From Pelagibius sp048268885 (GTDB taxonomy: Bacteria > Pseudomonadota > Alphaproteobacteria > Kiloniellales > Kiloniellaceae): 64,000 nt of DNA. Of this stretch, positions 21,929 through 31,640 are shown piece by piece. Position 1 is the first letter of the stretch. Every line of letters begins with the position of its first letter. The notes beneath the pieces were generated by a model that was given only the letters and a program-made list of their open reading frames with translations, had not been told where the DNA came from and did no database searches. Made by a program: the position numbers and the translations under genes. The DNA lies in the NCBI GenBank assembly GCA_048268885.1, contig JBLWUP010000018.1, positions 1 through 64,000 on the forward strand. Direction: 5' to 3'.

Positions 21929-23875
21929 TCACCCCAATTGGCTCAGGAAGTACCAGGTAACCAGGACGAAGACCCCGATCAGCATGGCAAAGGCATAATG
22001 GTAGACGTAGCCGCTCTGCAGTAGCGAGGTACGCCGGGAGGCGCTCTGCGTGGTCGCCGCGATCCCGTCGGGGCCGAGGCGGTCGATGATGGCCCCGTCG
22101 CCGCCCTTCCAGAGGCCGAAGCCCAGCACGCGGGCCGGCCGCACGAAGACGCGGTCGTAGAGCTCGTCGAAGTACCACTTGTTGAGCGAGAAGAGGTAGA
22201 GGGGCCGAAGCGCGGCCGCCGTCTTGCCCGGCAGGGCCGGCGCGGCAATGTAGAAGACGTAGGCCAGCGCGATGCCGCCGAGCCCGGCGACCAGCGGCGA
22301 CAGCTTGACCCACAGCGGCACGTGGTGCGCGTCCTCCACCGTGTTGTTGCCGGGCAGCACCTTCAGCGCCTCGCCCCAAAATTCCTCCATGTGGTGGCCG
22401 ACGAAGTACTCGTAGGCGGCCAGGCCCGCGAAGACGGCGCCGAAAGCCAGCACGTAGAGCGGCACCAGCATGACCTGCGGCGACTCGTGCACGTGCGACA
22501 TGACCTCCTTGGAGGCGCGCGGCTTGCCGTGGAAGGTCATGAACATCAGGCGGCAGGAGTAGAAGGCCGTCATGAAGGCCGCGACCACGCCCATGGTGAA
22601 GGCGAAGTTGCCGTGGACCGAGTGGTCGGCGAAGGCGGCCTCCACCACGATGTCCTTGGAATAGAAGCCGGCAAAGCCGAAGACGCCGGGGATACCGATG
22701 CCGAGCAGCGCGATGGTGCCGATCCACATCAGGAAGTAGGTGCCCGGGATCAGCTTGTAGATGCCGCCCATGCGGCGCATGTCCTGCTCGTTGGACATCG
22801 CGTGAATGACCGAGCCGGCGCCGAGGAACAGCAGCGCCTTGAAGAAGGCGTGGGTCATCAGGTGGAAGATGCCCGCCGAATAGGCCGAGACACCCAGGGC
22901 GAAGAACATGTAGCCGAGCTGCGAGCAGGTCGAATAGGCGATGACCCGCTTGATGTCGTTCTGGGTCAGGCCGACCGAGGCGGCGAAGAAGGCCGTCAGG
23001 GCGCCGACGTAGGTGACCAGCTCCAGGGCCGTGGGCGCGTACTCGAACATCGGCGAGAGGCGCGCCACCATGAAGACGCCGGCGGTCACCATGGTCGCGG
23101 CATGGATCAGGGCCGAGACCGGGGTCGGGCCCTCCATGGCGTCCGGCAGCCAGGTGTGCAGGCCGAGCTGCGCCGACTTACCCATGGCGCCAATGAACAG
23201 CAGGATGCAGATGATGGTCAGGGCGTGGCCGGAGATGCCGAAGGCCTCGAACTCGGCGTCGGCATAGCCCGGCACGGCCGCGAAGACCTGGTCGAAGCCG
23301 GCGGCGCCGAACAACACGAAGCAGCCGCAGATACCGAGCGCGAAACCGATGTCGCCGACGCGGTTCACCAGGAAGGCCTTGATGGCAGCGGCGCAGGCGC
23401 TCGGCTTTTCGTACCAGAAGCCGATCAGCAGGTAGGAGGCCAGGCCGACGCCTTCCCAGCCGAAGAACATCTGCACGAAGTTGTCGGCCGTCACCAGCAT
23501 CAGCATGAAGAAGGTGAAGAGGCTGAGGTAGGCGAAGAACCGCGGCTTGGCCGGGTCGTGCGACATGTAGCCGATGGAATAGACGTGGACCATGGAGGAC
23601 ACGCCGGTCACGACCACCAGCATGACCGCGGTCAGGGTGTCGACCTTCAGGGCCCAGCTGACCTCGAAGCTGCCGGAATCGATCCAGGTAAAGAGCTCCG
23701 TCACCCGGGCGTTGTGGGCGAAGGCGACGTCGTAGAAGACGATGCAGGACAGCACCGCGGAGACCAGCAGCAGGCCGCTGGTCAGGTACATCGAAACGCG
23801 GTCGCCGATGAGGCGCCCGAAAAACCCCGCGACGATGGCGCCGAGCAGCGGCAGCAGGACGATAAGTTGCTCCAT
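21929..23875 (-). CDS. nuoL: NADH-quinone oxidoreductase subunit L
   Basis: Distal proton-pumping subunit (648 aa) with about 14 antiporter-like TMs and the C-terminal lateral helix region. FFGWEGVGLASYLLIGFWYEK, SAQLGLHTWLPDAMEGPTPVSALIHAATMVTAGVF and NDIKRVIAYSTCSQLGYMF are the hallmark segments. It begins 10 nt after the nuoK stop. Confidence 0.98.
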   Translation of the reverse strand: MEQLIVLLPLLGAIVAGFFGRLIGDRVSMYLTSGLLLVSAVLSCIVFYDVAFAHNARVTELFTWIDSGSFEVSWALKVDTLTAVMLVVVTGVSSMVHVYSIGYMSHDPAKPRFFAYLSLFTFFMLMLVTADNFVQMFFGWEGVGLASYLLIGFWYEKPSACAAAIKAFLVNRVGDIGFALGICGCFVLFGAAGFDQVFAAVPGYADAEFEAFGISGHALTIICILLFIGAMGKSAQLGLHTWLPDAMEGPTPVSALIHAATMVTAGVFMVARLSPMFEYAPTALELVTYVGALTAFFAASVGLTQNDIKRVIAYSTCSQLGYMFFALGVSAYSAGIFHLMTHAFFKALLFLGAGSVIHAMSNEQDMRRMGGIYKLIPGTYFLMWIGTIALLGIGIPGVFGFAGFYSKDIVVEAAFADHSVHGNFAFTMGVVAAFMTAFYSCRLMFMTFHGKPRASKEVMSHVHESPQVMLVPLYVLAFGAVFAGLAAYEYFVGHHMEEFWGEALKVLPGNNTVEDAHHVPLWVKLSPLVAGLGGIALAYVFYIAAPALPGKTAAALRPLYLFSLNKWYFDELYDRVFVRPARVLGFGLWKGGDGAIIDRLGPDGIAATTQSASRRTSLLQSGYVYHYAFAMLIGVFVLVTWYFLSQLG

Positions 23876-23885
23876 GACCCCTGCC

Positions 23886-24197
23886 CTAACCCTTCATCAT
23901 GTTGATGTCTTCGACTTCGATGGAGCCGCGGTTGCGGAAGAAGACCACCAGGATCGCCAGCCCGATGGCCGCCTCGGCGGCCGCCACGGTCAGGATGAAG
24001 AGCGCGAAGATCTGTCCGACCAGATCCTGCAGGTGGGTCGAAAACGCCACGAAGTTGATGTTCACCGCCAGCAGCATCAGCTCGATGGACATGAGGATGA
24101 TGATGACGTTCTTGCGGTTCAGAAAGATGCCGAAGATCCCCAGCGTGAAGAGGATCGCGGCGACCGTCAGATAGTGCCCAAGGCCAATCTCGAACAT
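23886..24197 (-). CDS. nuoK: NADH-quinone oxidoreductase subunit K
   Basis: Small three-TM membrane subunit (103 aa). IMSIELMLLAVNINFVAFS contains the conserved membrane Glu (TM2), and VAAAEAAIGLAILVVFFRNR the second (TM3). Separated from nuoJ by 4 nt. Confidence 0.97.
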   Translation of the reverse strand: MFEIGLGHYLTVAAILFTLGIFGIFLNRKNVIIILMSIELMLLAVNINFVAFSTHLQDLVGQIFALFILTVAAAEAAIGLAILVVFFRNRGSIEVEDINMMKG

Positions 24198-24201
24198 GAC
24201 G

Positions 24202-24816
24202 CTATACCCCGCTCCGGGTGGGAACCTGCTTCACTTCGACCGAATCGGCGCGGCTGCGCCCGGTCTGCTTTGCAATCGACTGGCGGCGCACGCCTTCGCG
24301 CTGGCGCAGGGTCAGGACGATGGCCCCGATCATCGCCACCAGCAGGATGAGGCCGGCCGCCTGGAAGAGGTAGATGTAGTCGGTGTAGATGACCCCGCCG
24401 AGCGCGCGCGTGTTGTGCATGTCGCCGGCCGGCACCACCGGCTGGAGGGACGCGACCTCTGCCCCCGGCGAGACGATCCAGGCACCGCCGACCATGACCA
24501 GCTCGACCAGCAGGATGAGGCCGATCATGGCACCGAGCGGCAGATACTGCAGGAAACCCTCGCGCATGCGCACGAAATTGATGTCGAGCATCATGACGAC
24601 GAAGAGGAACAGCACCGCCACGGCGCCGACGTAGACCACCACCAGGATCATGGCCAGGAACTCCGCGCCCATCAGCACGAAGAGGCCCGCCGAATTGAAG
24701 AAGGCGAGGATCAGGAACAGGACCGAATGGACGGGATTGCGGGCGGTCACCACCATGACGCCGGCGGCGACGGTCACCGCGGCAAAGAGATAGAACGCCA
24801 GGGCCTGAATGATCAT
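24202..24816 (-). CDS. nuoJ: NADH-quinone oxidoreductase subunit J
   Basis: Five-TM subunit (204 aa) carrying the pi-bulge TM3 that opens and closes the half-channels: EFLAMILVVVYVGAVAVLFLFVVMMLD. ARNPVHSVLFLILAFFNSAGLF is the typical N-terminal region. The C-terminal tail REGVRRQSIAKQTGRSRAD is basic. It follows nuoI after a 113-bp non-coding gap, the largest gap inside the nuo cluster. Confidence 0.97.
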   Translation of the reverse strand: MIIQALAFYLFAAVTVAAGVMVVTARNPVHSVLFLILAFFNSAGLFVLMGAEFLAMILVVVYVGAVAVLFLFVVMMLDINFVRMREGFLQYLPLGAMIGLILLVELVMVGGAWIVSPGAEVASLQPVVPAGDMHNTRALGGVIYTDYIYLFQAAGLILLVAMIGAIVLTLRQREGVRRQSIAKQTGRSRADSVEVKQVPTRSGV

Positions 24817-24929
24817 GCCTCAAGCCTCCAGTCGATCTTTCGGCCGGTCTCGATCCCGGCCTCTTCGGTTACTCGCACGGTTGCTCCCCCAATCAGGTCG
24901 CTGCCCCGCGACCGCTACGGACGTCTGCC

Positions 24930-25418
24930 TCAGCGGTACGGTGCGTCAAGCTCCAGGTTCTGAGCGATCTCCGGCTCCCAACGGTCCCCGTTCGCGAGCA
25001 GCTTGTCCTTGTTGTAGAACAGCTCTTCGCGGGTCTCGGTGGCGAACTCGAAGTTCGGTCCCTCGACGATGGCGTCCACCGGACAGGCTTCCTGGCAGAA
25101 GCCGCAGTAGATGCACTTCGTCATGTCGATATCGTAGCGCGTGGTGCGCCGGCTGCCGTCGTCGCGCGGTTCGGCCTCGATGGTGATGGCCTGGGCCGGG
25201 CAGATCGCCTCGCACAGCTTGCAGGCGATGCAGCGCTCCTCGCCGTTCGGATAGCGGCGCAGAGCATGCTCGCCGCGGAAGCGCGGGCTGAGCGGCCCCT
25301 TTTCGTAGGGATAGTTCAGCGTGACTTTCGGCTTGAAGAAATAGCGCAGAGTCAGCGACATGCCCGAGATGAGCTCGCTGAGCAGCAGGCTGCGCAGGCC
25401 ACGGTCAATCATGCCCAT
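24930..25418 (-). CDS. nuoI: NADH-quinone oxidoreductase subunit I
   Basis: Peripheral-arm TYKY subunit (162 aa) holding clusters N6a and N6b. Two canonical 4Fe-4S motifs: CIACKLCEAICPAQAI near residue 62 and CIYCGFCQEACPVDAIVEGPNFEF near residue 101. An amphipathic N-terminal helix (SELISGMSLTLRYFFKPK) anchors it to the membrane arm. Confidence 0.98.
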   Translation of the reverse strand: MGMIDRGLRSLLLSELISGMSLTLRYFFKPKVTLNYPYEKGPLSPRFRGEHALRRYPNGEERCIACKLCEAICPAQAITIEAEPRDDGSRRTTRYDIDMTKCIYCGFCQEACPVDAIVEGPNFEFATETREELFYNKDKLLANGDRWEPEIAQNLELDAPYR

Positions 25419-25435
25419 ATCTTAGTCTCCTGCCG

Positions 25436-26476
25436 TCATGTGTGCGGCACCCAGTCGAAGGCGACCAATACGCCGGCGGTCAGCACCACCCAGAACAGCG
25501 AGAACGGGAGGAACACCTTCCAGCCGAGGCGCATCAGCTGATCGTAGCGGTAGCGCGGGAAAGTCGCCCGGACCCAGAGGAAGAAGAACAGCACCACGGC
25601 GATCTTGAGGAACAGCCAGATCGGCCCCGGGATCCAGGTGAAAGGCGCGATGTCCACCGGGGGCAGCCAGCCGCCCAGGAAGAGGATCGAGGTCATCGCG
25701 CTCATCAGGATCATGTTCGCGTATTCACCCAGGAAGAACAGGGCGAAGGTCATCGAGGAGTACTCGACGAAAAAGCCGGCCACCAGCTCCGACTCGCCTT
25801 CAGGCAGGTCGAAGGGTGAGCGGTTGGTCTCGGCCAGGACCGAGATGAAGAAGATCACGAACATCGGCAGCAGGGGCAGCCAGAACCAGGAGAACAGCCC
25901 GTAGTTGCCCTGCTGCGCCAAGACGATGTCGGAAAGGTTCAAAGATCCCACCAGCAGCAGCACGGTGATGATCACGAAGCCCATGGAGACCTCGTAAGAC
26001 ACCATCTGCGCGGCCGAGCGCAGGGCGCCGAGAAAGGGATACTTCGAGTTGGAGGCCCAGCCCGCCATGATGACGCCGTAGACGCCGAGCGAGGAAATGG
26101 CGAAGAGATAGAGCATGCCGACGTTGATGTCGGCCAGCACCAGGCCCGCGTCGAAGGGAATCACGGCCCAGCCGATCATCGCCAGGGTGAAGGTCAGCAT
26201 CGGCGCCATGAGGAAGACGATCCGGTTGGCGCCCGAGGGCAGGATGGTCTCCTTGAACAGCAGCTTCACCGCATCGGCAATGGGCTGCAGCAGGCCGAAG
26301 GGGCCGACCACGTTGGGGCCCTTGCGCAGCTGCATGGCGGCGATGACCTTGCGCTCCGCGTAGGTCAGGTAGGCGACCGAGAGCAGCAGCGGCACCAGGA
26401 TCACCAGGATCTTGCCGATGATGAAGGCGAACTGCCCGACCGGGTTGTTGTAGAGGAAATCCACCAATTCAGCCAT
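25436..26476 (-). CDS. nuoH: NADH-quinone oxidoreductase subunit H
   Basis: Eight-TM subunit (346 aa) forming most of the quinone chamber at the arm junction. YAERKVIAAMQLRKGPNVVGPFGLLQPIADAVKLLFKE and the loop SVLAETNRSPFDLPEGESELVAGF are diagnostic. Its ATG overlaps the nuoG stop by 8 nt. Confidence 0.98.
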   Translation of the reverse strand: MAELVDFLYNNPVGQFAFIIGKILVILVPLLLSVAYLTYAERKVIAAMQLRKGPNVVGPFGLLQPIADAVKLLFKETILPSGANRIVFLMAPMLTFTLAMIGWAVIPFDAGLVLADINVGMLYLFAISSLGVYGVIMAGWASNSKYPFLGALRSAAQMVSYEVSMGFVIITVLLLVGSLNLSDIVLAQQGNYGLFSWFWLPLLPMFVIFFISVLAETNRSPFDLPEGESELVAGFFVEYSSMTFALFFLGEYANMILMSAMTSILFLGGWLPPVDIAPFTWIPGPIWLFLKIAVVLFFFLWVRATFPRYRYDQLMRLGWKVFLPFSLFWVVLTAGVLVAFDWVPHT

Positions 26477-28547
26477 GAGTGCCGGTCGCCCCCTTCTTGA
26501 CGCCGAGGGAGAAAGCCTCGGTACACTGCGCCATGGTGACGGAGGCGCGGCTGATCGGGTCAGTCATGTAGAACACGCCCACCGGCGAGACGAAGGGGCC
26601 CGCGTCCATCGCGCCCTCCTTGCCGAAGCTCCCCCAAGCCGCCGCCTCGACCTGGTCGACCGCGGCGAAGACCGGGTTGACCTCGATCAGGCGCTGGCGC
26701 AGTTCGCCCAGACTGTCGTAGGGCAGCCGCTGGCCGACCACCTCCGAAAGCGCCCGCAGGATGGTCCAGTCCTCGCGCGCCTCGCCCGGCGGAAAGGCCG
26801 CGAGACGCGCCAATTGCACACGTCCCTCGGTATTCACGTAGGTGGCGTTCTTCTCGGTGTAGGCCGCCCCCGGCAGGATGACGTCGGCGCGGTGCGCCCC
26901 GGCATCGCCGTGATGGCCCTGGTAGATGACGAAGGGTCCCTTCCCGGCCTCGCCCAGGCGGCCCATGTCGATCTCGTCGGCGCCCAGCAGGAACAGCGCC
27001 TCGATGGCCCCGTCCTCGCAGCCCTGCAGGATGCCGTCCAGATCGCGCCCGCCTTCGCCCGGCAGGAAGCCGAGATCGAGGCCCCCGACGCGGCTCGCCG
27101 CCGTGTGCAGTAGGTTGAAGCCGTTCCAGGTGTCCGACACCATGCCGTAGCGGTCGGCCACCTTCCGCGCGGCGGCCAGCACCGCGGCGCCATCGGCCCG
27201 CGCCAGGGCGCCCATGCCGAGGATGATCATCGGCCGCTCGGCCTTTTCCAGTATCTCGGCGAAGGACCCTTTCCCGTCGGCGATCTCCGCCAGACTGTCC
27301 GGGCCGGCGCCGAGGTAGTCGTAGCCATAGGTCAGGTCGACCTGCTGGCCGATGAGGCCGATCTTCACGCCGCCCTGCAGGACGCGCTTGCGCAGCCGGG
27401 CATTGACCATGGCCGCTTCCCAGCGCGGGTTGGAGCCGACGATCAGCACCGCGTCGGCCGACTCGATGCCGGCGATCGAGGTGTTGAAGAGGTAACCGGC
27501 GCGGCAGGACGCATCGATCTTGGCGCCGTCCTGGCGGCAGTCCAGGTTCGGCGAACCGAGCCCGGCCATGAGGTCCTTCAGGGCCAGCAGGGACTCGGCG
27601 TCGCAGAGATCGCCGGCGATGGCGGCGATCTTGTCGCCGGAGAGGCCCTTCAGGCGCTGGCCGATGGCCTTGAAGGCGACGTCCCAGGAAACCGCCTCCA
27701 GGCGGCCCGTGGCGTTGCGCAGGTAGGGGCGGTCCAGACGCTGGCGCGACAGGCCGTCACAGGCATGGCGCGTCTTGTCGTTGATCCACTCTTCGTTGAT
27801 CTCTTCGTGCAGGCGCGGCAACACGCGCATCACCTCACGCCCGCGGGTATCGACGCGGATGTTGGAGCCCACGGCGTCCAGCACGTCGATGGAATCGGTC
27901 TTGCGCAGCTCCCAGGGCCGCGCCGTGAAGGCGTAGGGCTTGGAGGTCAGCGCGCCGACCGGGCAGACGTCCACCAGGTTGCCCGAAAGCTCCGAATCGA
28001 TGGCCTGCTCAAGGGTGGTGATCTCCGCGTTCTCGCCGCGATTCACCAGGCCGATCTCTTCGACGCCGGCGATCTCCGTGGCGAAGCGCACGCAGCGGGT
28101 GCACTGGATGCAGCGAGTCATGATCGTCTTGATCAGGGGGCCCATGTACTTCTCGGAGACCGCGCGCTTGTTCTCTTCATAGCGGCTGCGGTCGAAGCCG
28201 TAGGCCATGGCCTGGTCCTGCAGGTCGCACTCGCCGCCCTGATCGCAGATCGGGCAGTCGAGCGGATGGTTGATCAGCAGGAACTCCATCACGCCGTTGC
28301 GCGCCTTCTTCACCTTGTCGGTGTCGGTCTTGATGACCATGCCCTCGCCCACGGGCATGGCGCAGGAGGCGATGGGCTTCGGCGCCCGCTCCATCTCCAC
28401 CAGGCACATGCGGCAGTTGCCGGCCACCGACAGGCGGTCGTGGTAGCAGAAACGCGGAACCTCGACCCCGGCAAGCTCGCAGGCCTGCAGGACGGAGAGG
28501 CCGTCCGCGACTTCGATCTCCTTGCCGTCGATCGTGAGCTTTGGCAT
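26469..28547 (-). CDS. nuoG: NADH-quinone oxidoreductase subunit G
   Basis: Large peripheral subunit (692 aa) with one 2Fe-2S and two 4Fe-4S clusters. CYHDRLSVAGNCRMCLVEME at the N-terminus binds N1b; HPLDCPICDQGGECDLQDQA is the His-Cys3 N5 motif; TRCIQCTRCVRFATEIAG binds N4. The remainder is a degenerate molybdopterin-oxidoreductase fold. The extra N7 cluster Cys set of the E. coli protein is not evident, as usual in alphaproteobacteria. I chose MPKLTIDGKEIEV at 28547, 10 nt after nuoF, over upstream in-frame ATGs. Confidence 0.97.
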   Translation of the reverse strand: MPKLTIDGKEIEVADGLSVLQACELAGVEVPRFCYHDRLSVAGNCRMCLVEMERAPKPIASCAMPVGEGMVIKTDTDKVKKARNGVMEFLLINHPLDCPICDQGGECDLQDQAMAYGFDRSRYEENKRAVSEKYMGPLIKTIMTRCIQCTRCVRFATEIAGVEEIGLVNRGENAEITTLEQAIDSELSGNLVDVCPVGALTSKPYAFTARPWELRKTDSIDVLDAVGSNIRVDTRGREVMRVLPRLHEEINEEWINDKTRHACDGLSRQRLDRPYLRNATGRLEAVSWDVAFKAIGQRLKGLSGDKIAAIAGDLCDAESLLALKDLMAGLGSPNLDCRQDGAKIDASCRAGYLFNTSIAGIESADAVLIVGSNPRWEAAMVNARLRKRVLQGGVKIGLIGQQVDLTYGYDYLGAGPDSLAEIADGKGSFAEILEKAERPMIILGMGALARADGAAVLAAARKVADRYGMVSDTWNGFNLLHTAASRVGGLDLGFLPGEGGRDLDGILQGCEDGAIEALFLLGADEIDMGRLGEAGKGPFVIYQGHHGDAGAHRADVILPGAAYTEKNATYVNTEGRVQLARLAAFPPGEAREDWTILRALSEVVGQRLPYDSLGELRQRLIEVNPVFAAVDQVEAAAWGSFGKEGAMDAGPFVSPVGVFYMTDPISRASVTMAQCTEAFSLGVKKGATGTHG

Positions 28548-28557
28548 CGCTAACCCC

Positions 28558-29844
28558 CTACTCCGCCGCCGCCATGGACTGCTTGTGCTGTTTGATGCGC
28601 TGCTCCACCTCCGGGCGGAAGTGGCGCAGCAGGCCCTGGATCGGCCAGGCCGCCGCATCGCCGAGCGCGCAGATGGTGTGCCCCTCGACCTGATAGGTCA
28701 CATCGAGCAGCGTATCAATCTCTTCCAGCTCGGCCTCGCCGCGCACCAGCCGGGTCATCACCCGGTACATCCAGCCCGTGCCTTCGCGGCAGGGCGTGCA
28801 CTGGCCGCAGCTCTCGTGCATGTAGAAGTGCGACAGGCGGCAGATGGCGTCGACGATGTCCGTCGACTTGTTCATGACGATGACCGCCGCGGTGCCGAGG
28901 CCCGACTGCGCCTCGCGCAGAGAGTCGAAGTCCATCAGGATGTTGCTGCAGGTCGTCGCCGGCAGGCAGGGCACGGAGGAACCGCCGGGAATGACCGCCA
29001 GCAGGTTGTCCCAGCCGCCGATGACGCCGCCGGCATGCTTCTCGATGAGCTCCTTCAAGGGAATGCCCATCTCCTCTTCCACATTCAACGGCTTGTTCAC
29101 GTGGCCGGAGATCGAGAAGATCTTGGTGCCGGTGTTGTTCGGGCGCCCCAGGTTGGTCCACCACTCCACGCCACGGCGCAGGATCTCCGGCGCGACGGCG
29201 ATGGTCTCGACGTTGTTGACGGTGGTGGGGCAGCCGTAGAGGCCGACCGCCGCCGGAAAGGGCGGCTTCAGGCGCGGTTGGCCCTTCTTGCCCTCCAGGC
29301 TCTCCAACAGCGCGGTCTCCTCACCGCAGATGTAGGCGCCGGCGCCGCGGTGCAGGTAGATGTCGTAGTCGTAGCCGCTGCCGCAGGCGTTCTTGCCGAT
29401 CAGACCGGCGTCGTAGGCCTCGTCGATCGCCTTCTGAACCTGCGAGCCCTCGTGGAAGTACTCGCCGCGGATGTAGATGTAGCAAGCCGAGGCGCCCATG
29501 GCGAAGCCGGCCACCAGGCAGCCTTCCAAGAGACGGTGCGGGTCGTTGCGCAGGATCTCGCGGTCCTTGCAGGAGCCCGGTTCGGACTCGTCGGCGTTGA
29601 CCACCAGATAGGACGGCCGCCCGCCGGTGTCCTTGGGCATGAAGGACCACTTGAGGCCCGCCGGGAAACCGGCGCCGCCGCGTCCGCGCAGGCCCGATTC
29701 CTTGATCTGCTCGACGATGCTGTCGCGGCCGAGTTCCAGCAGCGCCTTGGTGTTGTCCCAGATGCCGCGGCGCTTCGCGCCGGCCAGGTTCCAGTCGTCC
29801 TGGCCGTAGAGGTTGGTGAAGATGCGGTCCTTGTCCTGCAGCAT
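28558..29844 (-). CDS. nuoF: NADH-quinone oxidoreductase subunit F
   Basis: NADH-binding flavoprotein subunit (428 aa) with FMN and cluster N3. GLRGRGGAGFPAGLKWSFMPKD near residue 50 is the NADH site, GAGAYICGEETALLESLEGK the FMN loop, and ESCGQCTPCREGTGWMYR plus TICALGDAAAWPIQG ligate N3. Its ATG immediately follows the nuoE TAG with no spacer. Confidence 0.98.
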   Translation of the reverse strand: MLQDKDRIFTNLYGQDDWNLAGAKRRGIWDNTKALLELGRDSIVEQIKESGLRGRGGAGFPAGLKWSFMPKDTGGRPSYLVVNADESEPGSCKDREILRNDPHRLLEGCLVAGFAMGASACYIYIRGEYFHEGSQVQKAIDEAYDAGLIGKNACGSGYDYDIYLHRGAGAYICGEETALLESLEGKKGQPRLKPPFPAAVGLYGCPTTVNNVETIAVAPEILRRGVEWWTNLGRPNNTGTKIFSISGHVNKPLNVEEEMGIPLKELIEKHAGGVIGGWDNLLAVIPGGSSVPCLPATTCSNILMDFDSLREAQSGLGTAAVIVMNKSTDIVDAICRLSHFYMHESCGQCTPCREGTGWMYRVMTRLVRGEAELEEIDTLLDVTYQVEGHTICALGDAAAWPIQGLLRHFRPEVEQRIKQHKQSMAAAE

Positions 29845-30465
29845 CTAGTCGTCCCCTCCCGGCTTCGCGACCTCGAGAAGCGTCTGCGGCCCGCCTTCCG
29901 GCGCCGAGGCGAGACGCCCGATCTGCGAGCCGACCTTGACTTCCTCGCCGGCGCGCAGCTCGTCGATGATCTCGCCCATGCGCTCCGGCGTCAGGTCCTC
30001 ATAGTAATAGTCGTTGATCTGAACCATCGGCGCGTTGGCGCAGGCTCCCAGGCATTCCACCTCGATGACGCTGAACATGCCGTCCTCACTGACCTCGCGC
30101 AGGCCGACGCCGAGCTTCTTCTTGCAAGCCTCGGTGAGACCGTCCGAGCCGCGTAGCCAGCAGGGCGTGGTCCGGCAGACCTGGATGAAGTACTTGCCGA
30201 CCGGCTGCAGGTTGAACATCGAATAGAAGGACGCCACTTCGTGCACCCGGATCGGCGCCACCTCGAGGTACTCGGCGACGTATTCGATCGCCGGCACCGA
30301 AAGCCAGCCGCCGTTCTGGCGCTGCGCCAGATCGAGCAGCGCGATGGTGGCGCTGGCCTTGCGGCCCTCGGGATAGCGCGCGCAGATGGTCTCGGCGCGC
30401 GCCAGGTTCTCCGCGGAGAACTCGAACCCTTCGCTCGCGGGCTCCGGGTAACTGGTGATCTTCAT
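29845..30465 (-). CDS. nuoE: NADH-quinone oxidoreductase subunit E
   Basis: Thioredoxin-like 2Fe-2S subunit (206 aa) carrying cluster N1a. VCRTTPCWLRGSDG and ECLGACANAPMVQINDYYYEDLTPE provide the four Cys ligands. An in-frame reading extends far upstream, but the real start is the ATG at 30465 (MKITSYPEPASEGFEFS), which overlaps the nuoD stop (ATGA). The C-terminal extension after EEVKVGSQ is somewhat longer than in E. coli, normal for this class. Confidence 0.97.
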   Translation of the reverse strand: MKITSYPEPASEGFEFSAENLARAETICARYPEGRKASATIALLDLAQRQNGGWLSVPAIEYVAEYLEVAPIRVHEVASFYSMFNLQPVGKYFIQVCRTTPCWLRGSDGLTEACKKKLGVGLREVSEDGMFSVIEVECLGACANAPMVQINDYYYEDLTPERMGEIIDELRAGEEVKVGSQIGRLASAPEGGPQTLLEVAKPGGDD

Positions 30466-31640
30466 CGGTCGACTTCCCCGAAGACGATATCCATGGACCC
30501 CAGGATGGCGACGCTGTCCGCCAGCATGTGGCCGCGACACATGTAGTCCATCGCCGCCAGATGGATGAAGCCAGGCGCGCGGATCTTGCAGCGGTAGGGA
30601 CGGTTGCTGCCGTCGGCCACCAGATAGACCGCGAACTCGCCCTTGGGCGCCTCGACCGCGGCGTAGGTGTCGCCCGGCGGCACGTGGTAGCCCTCGGTAT
30701 AGAGCTTGAAGTGATGGATCAGCGCTTCCATGGAGCGCTTCATGTCGGCGCGCTTGGGCGGCGTGATCTTGTGGTCGGCGACCTGCACCGGCCCGCCCGG
30801 CATCTTCTCGATGCACTGCTTCATGATCCGCAGGCTCTGCCGCATCTCCTCGATGCGCACCAGGTAGCGGTCGAAACAGTCGCCGTTCTTGCCGACGGGA
30901 ATGTCGAACTCCAGTTCCTCGTAGCAGTCGTAGGGCTGCGACTTGCGCAGGTCCCAGGGCACGCCGGAGCCGCGCACCATCGGGCCGGAAAAGCCCCAGT
31001 CGTTCGCTTCTTCCTTGCTGACGACGCCGATGTCGACGGTGCGCTGGCGGAAGATGCGGTTCTCGGTCAGCAGGCCTTCCATGTCGTCGATGACCTTGGG
31101 GAAGGTCTCGCAGAACACGCCGATGTCGTCCAGCAGGCCGGCGGGCAGGTCCTGATGCACCCCGCCCGGGCGGAAGTAGGCCGCGTGGAGCCGCGCGCCG
31201 CAGGCCCGCTCGTAGAACTCCATGAGCTTCTCGCGTTCCTCGAAGCCCCAGAGGATCGGCGTCATGGCGCCGACGTCGATGGCGAAGGTGGTGATGTTCA
31301 GCAGGTGGTTGAGGATGCGCCCGATCTCGCAATAGAGCACGCGGATGTACTGGCCGCGCTTGGGCACCTCGATGCCGAGCAGGCGCTCCACCGCCAGGGC
31401 AAAGGCGTGCTCCTGGTTCATCGGCGCCACGTAGTCCAGGCGGTCGAAGTACGGCACCGCCTGCAGGTAGGTCTTGTACTCGATGAGCTTCTCGGTGCCC
31501 CGGTGCAGCAGGCCGATGTGCGGGTCGGCGCGCTCGATCACCTCGCCGTCCATTTCCAGCACCAGGCGCAGCACGCCGTGCGCGGCCGGATGCTGCGGAC
31601 CGAAGTTGAGGGTCAGCGGCTTGATCTGTACTTCGGGCAT
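30462..31640 (-). CDS. nuoD: NADH-quinone oxidoreductase subunit D
   Basis: 49-kDa-type subunit (392 aa) lining the quinone site. FGPQHPAAHGVLRLVLEMDGE, HIGLLHRGTEKLIEYKTYLQAVPYFDRLDYVAPMNQEHAF and the C-terminal DIVFGEVDR are the standard signatures. Separate from nuoC (not fused as in E. coli); it begins at the nuoC stop (TGATG, 1-nt overlap). Confidence 0.98.
   Translation of the reverse strand: MPEVQIKPLTLNFGPQHPAAHGVLRLVLEMDGEVIERADPHIGLLHRGTEKLIEYKTYLQAVPYFDRLDYVAPMNQEHAFALAVERLLGIEVPKRGQYIRVLYCEIGRILNHLLNITTFAIDVGAMTPILWGFEEREKLMEFYERACGARLHAAYFRPGGVHQDLPAGLLDDIGVFCETFPKVIDDMEGLLTENRIFRQRTVDIGVVSKEEANDWGFSGPMVRGSGVPWDLRKSQPYDCYEELEFDIPVGKNGDCFDRYLVRIEEMRQSLRIMKQCIEKMPGGPVQVADHKITPPKRADMKRSMEALIHHFKLYTEGYHVPPGDTYAAVEAPKGEFAVYLVADGSNRPYRCKIRAPGFIHLAAMDYMCRGHMLADSVAILGSMDIVFGEVDR

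Noticed and set aside
29094..29108. TGTTCACGTGGCC in nuoF as a second parS
   Set aside because: Only partial match, lacks the right half of the palindrome and lies in coding sequence.
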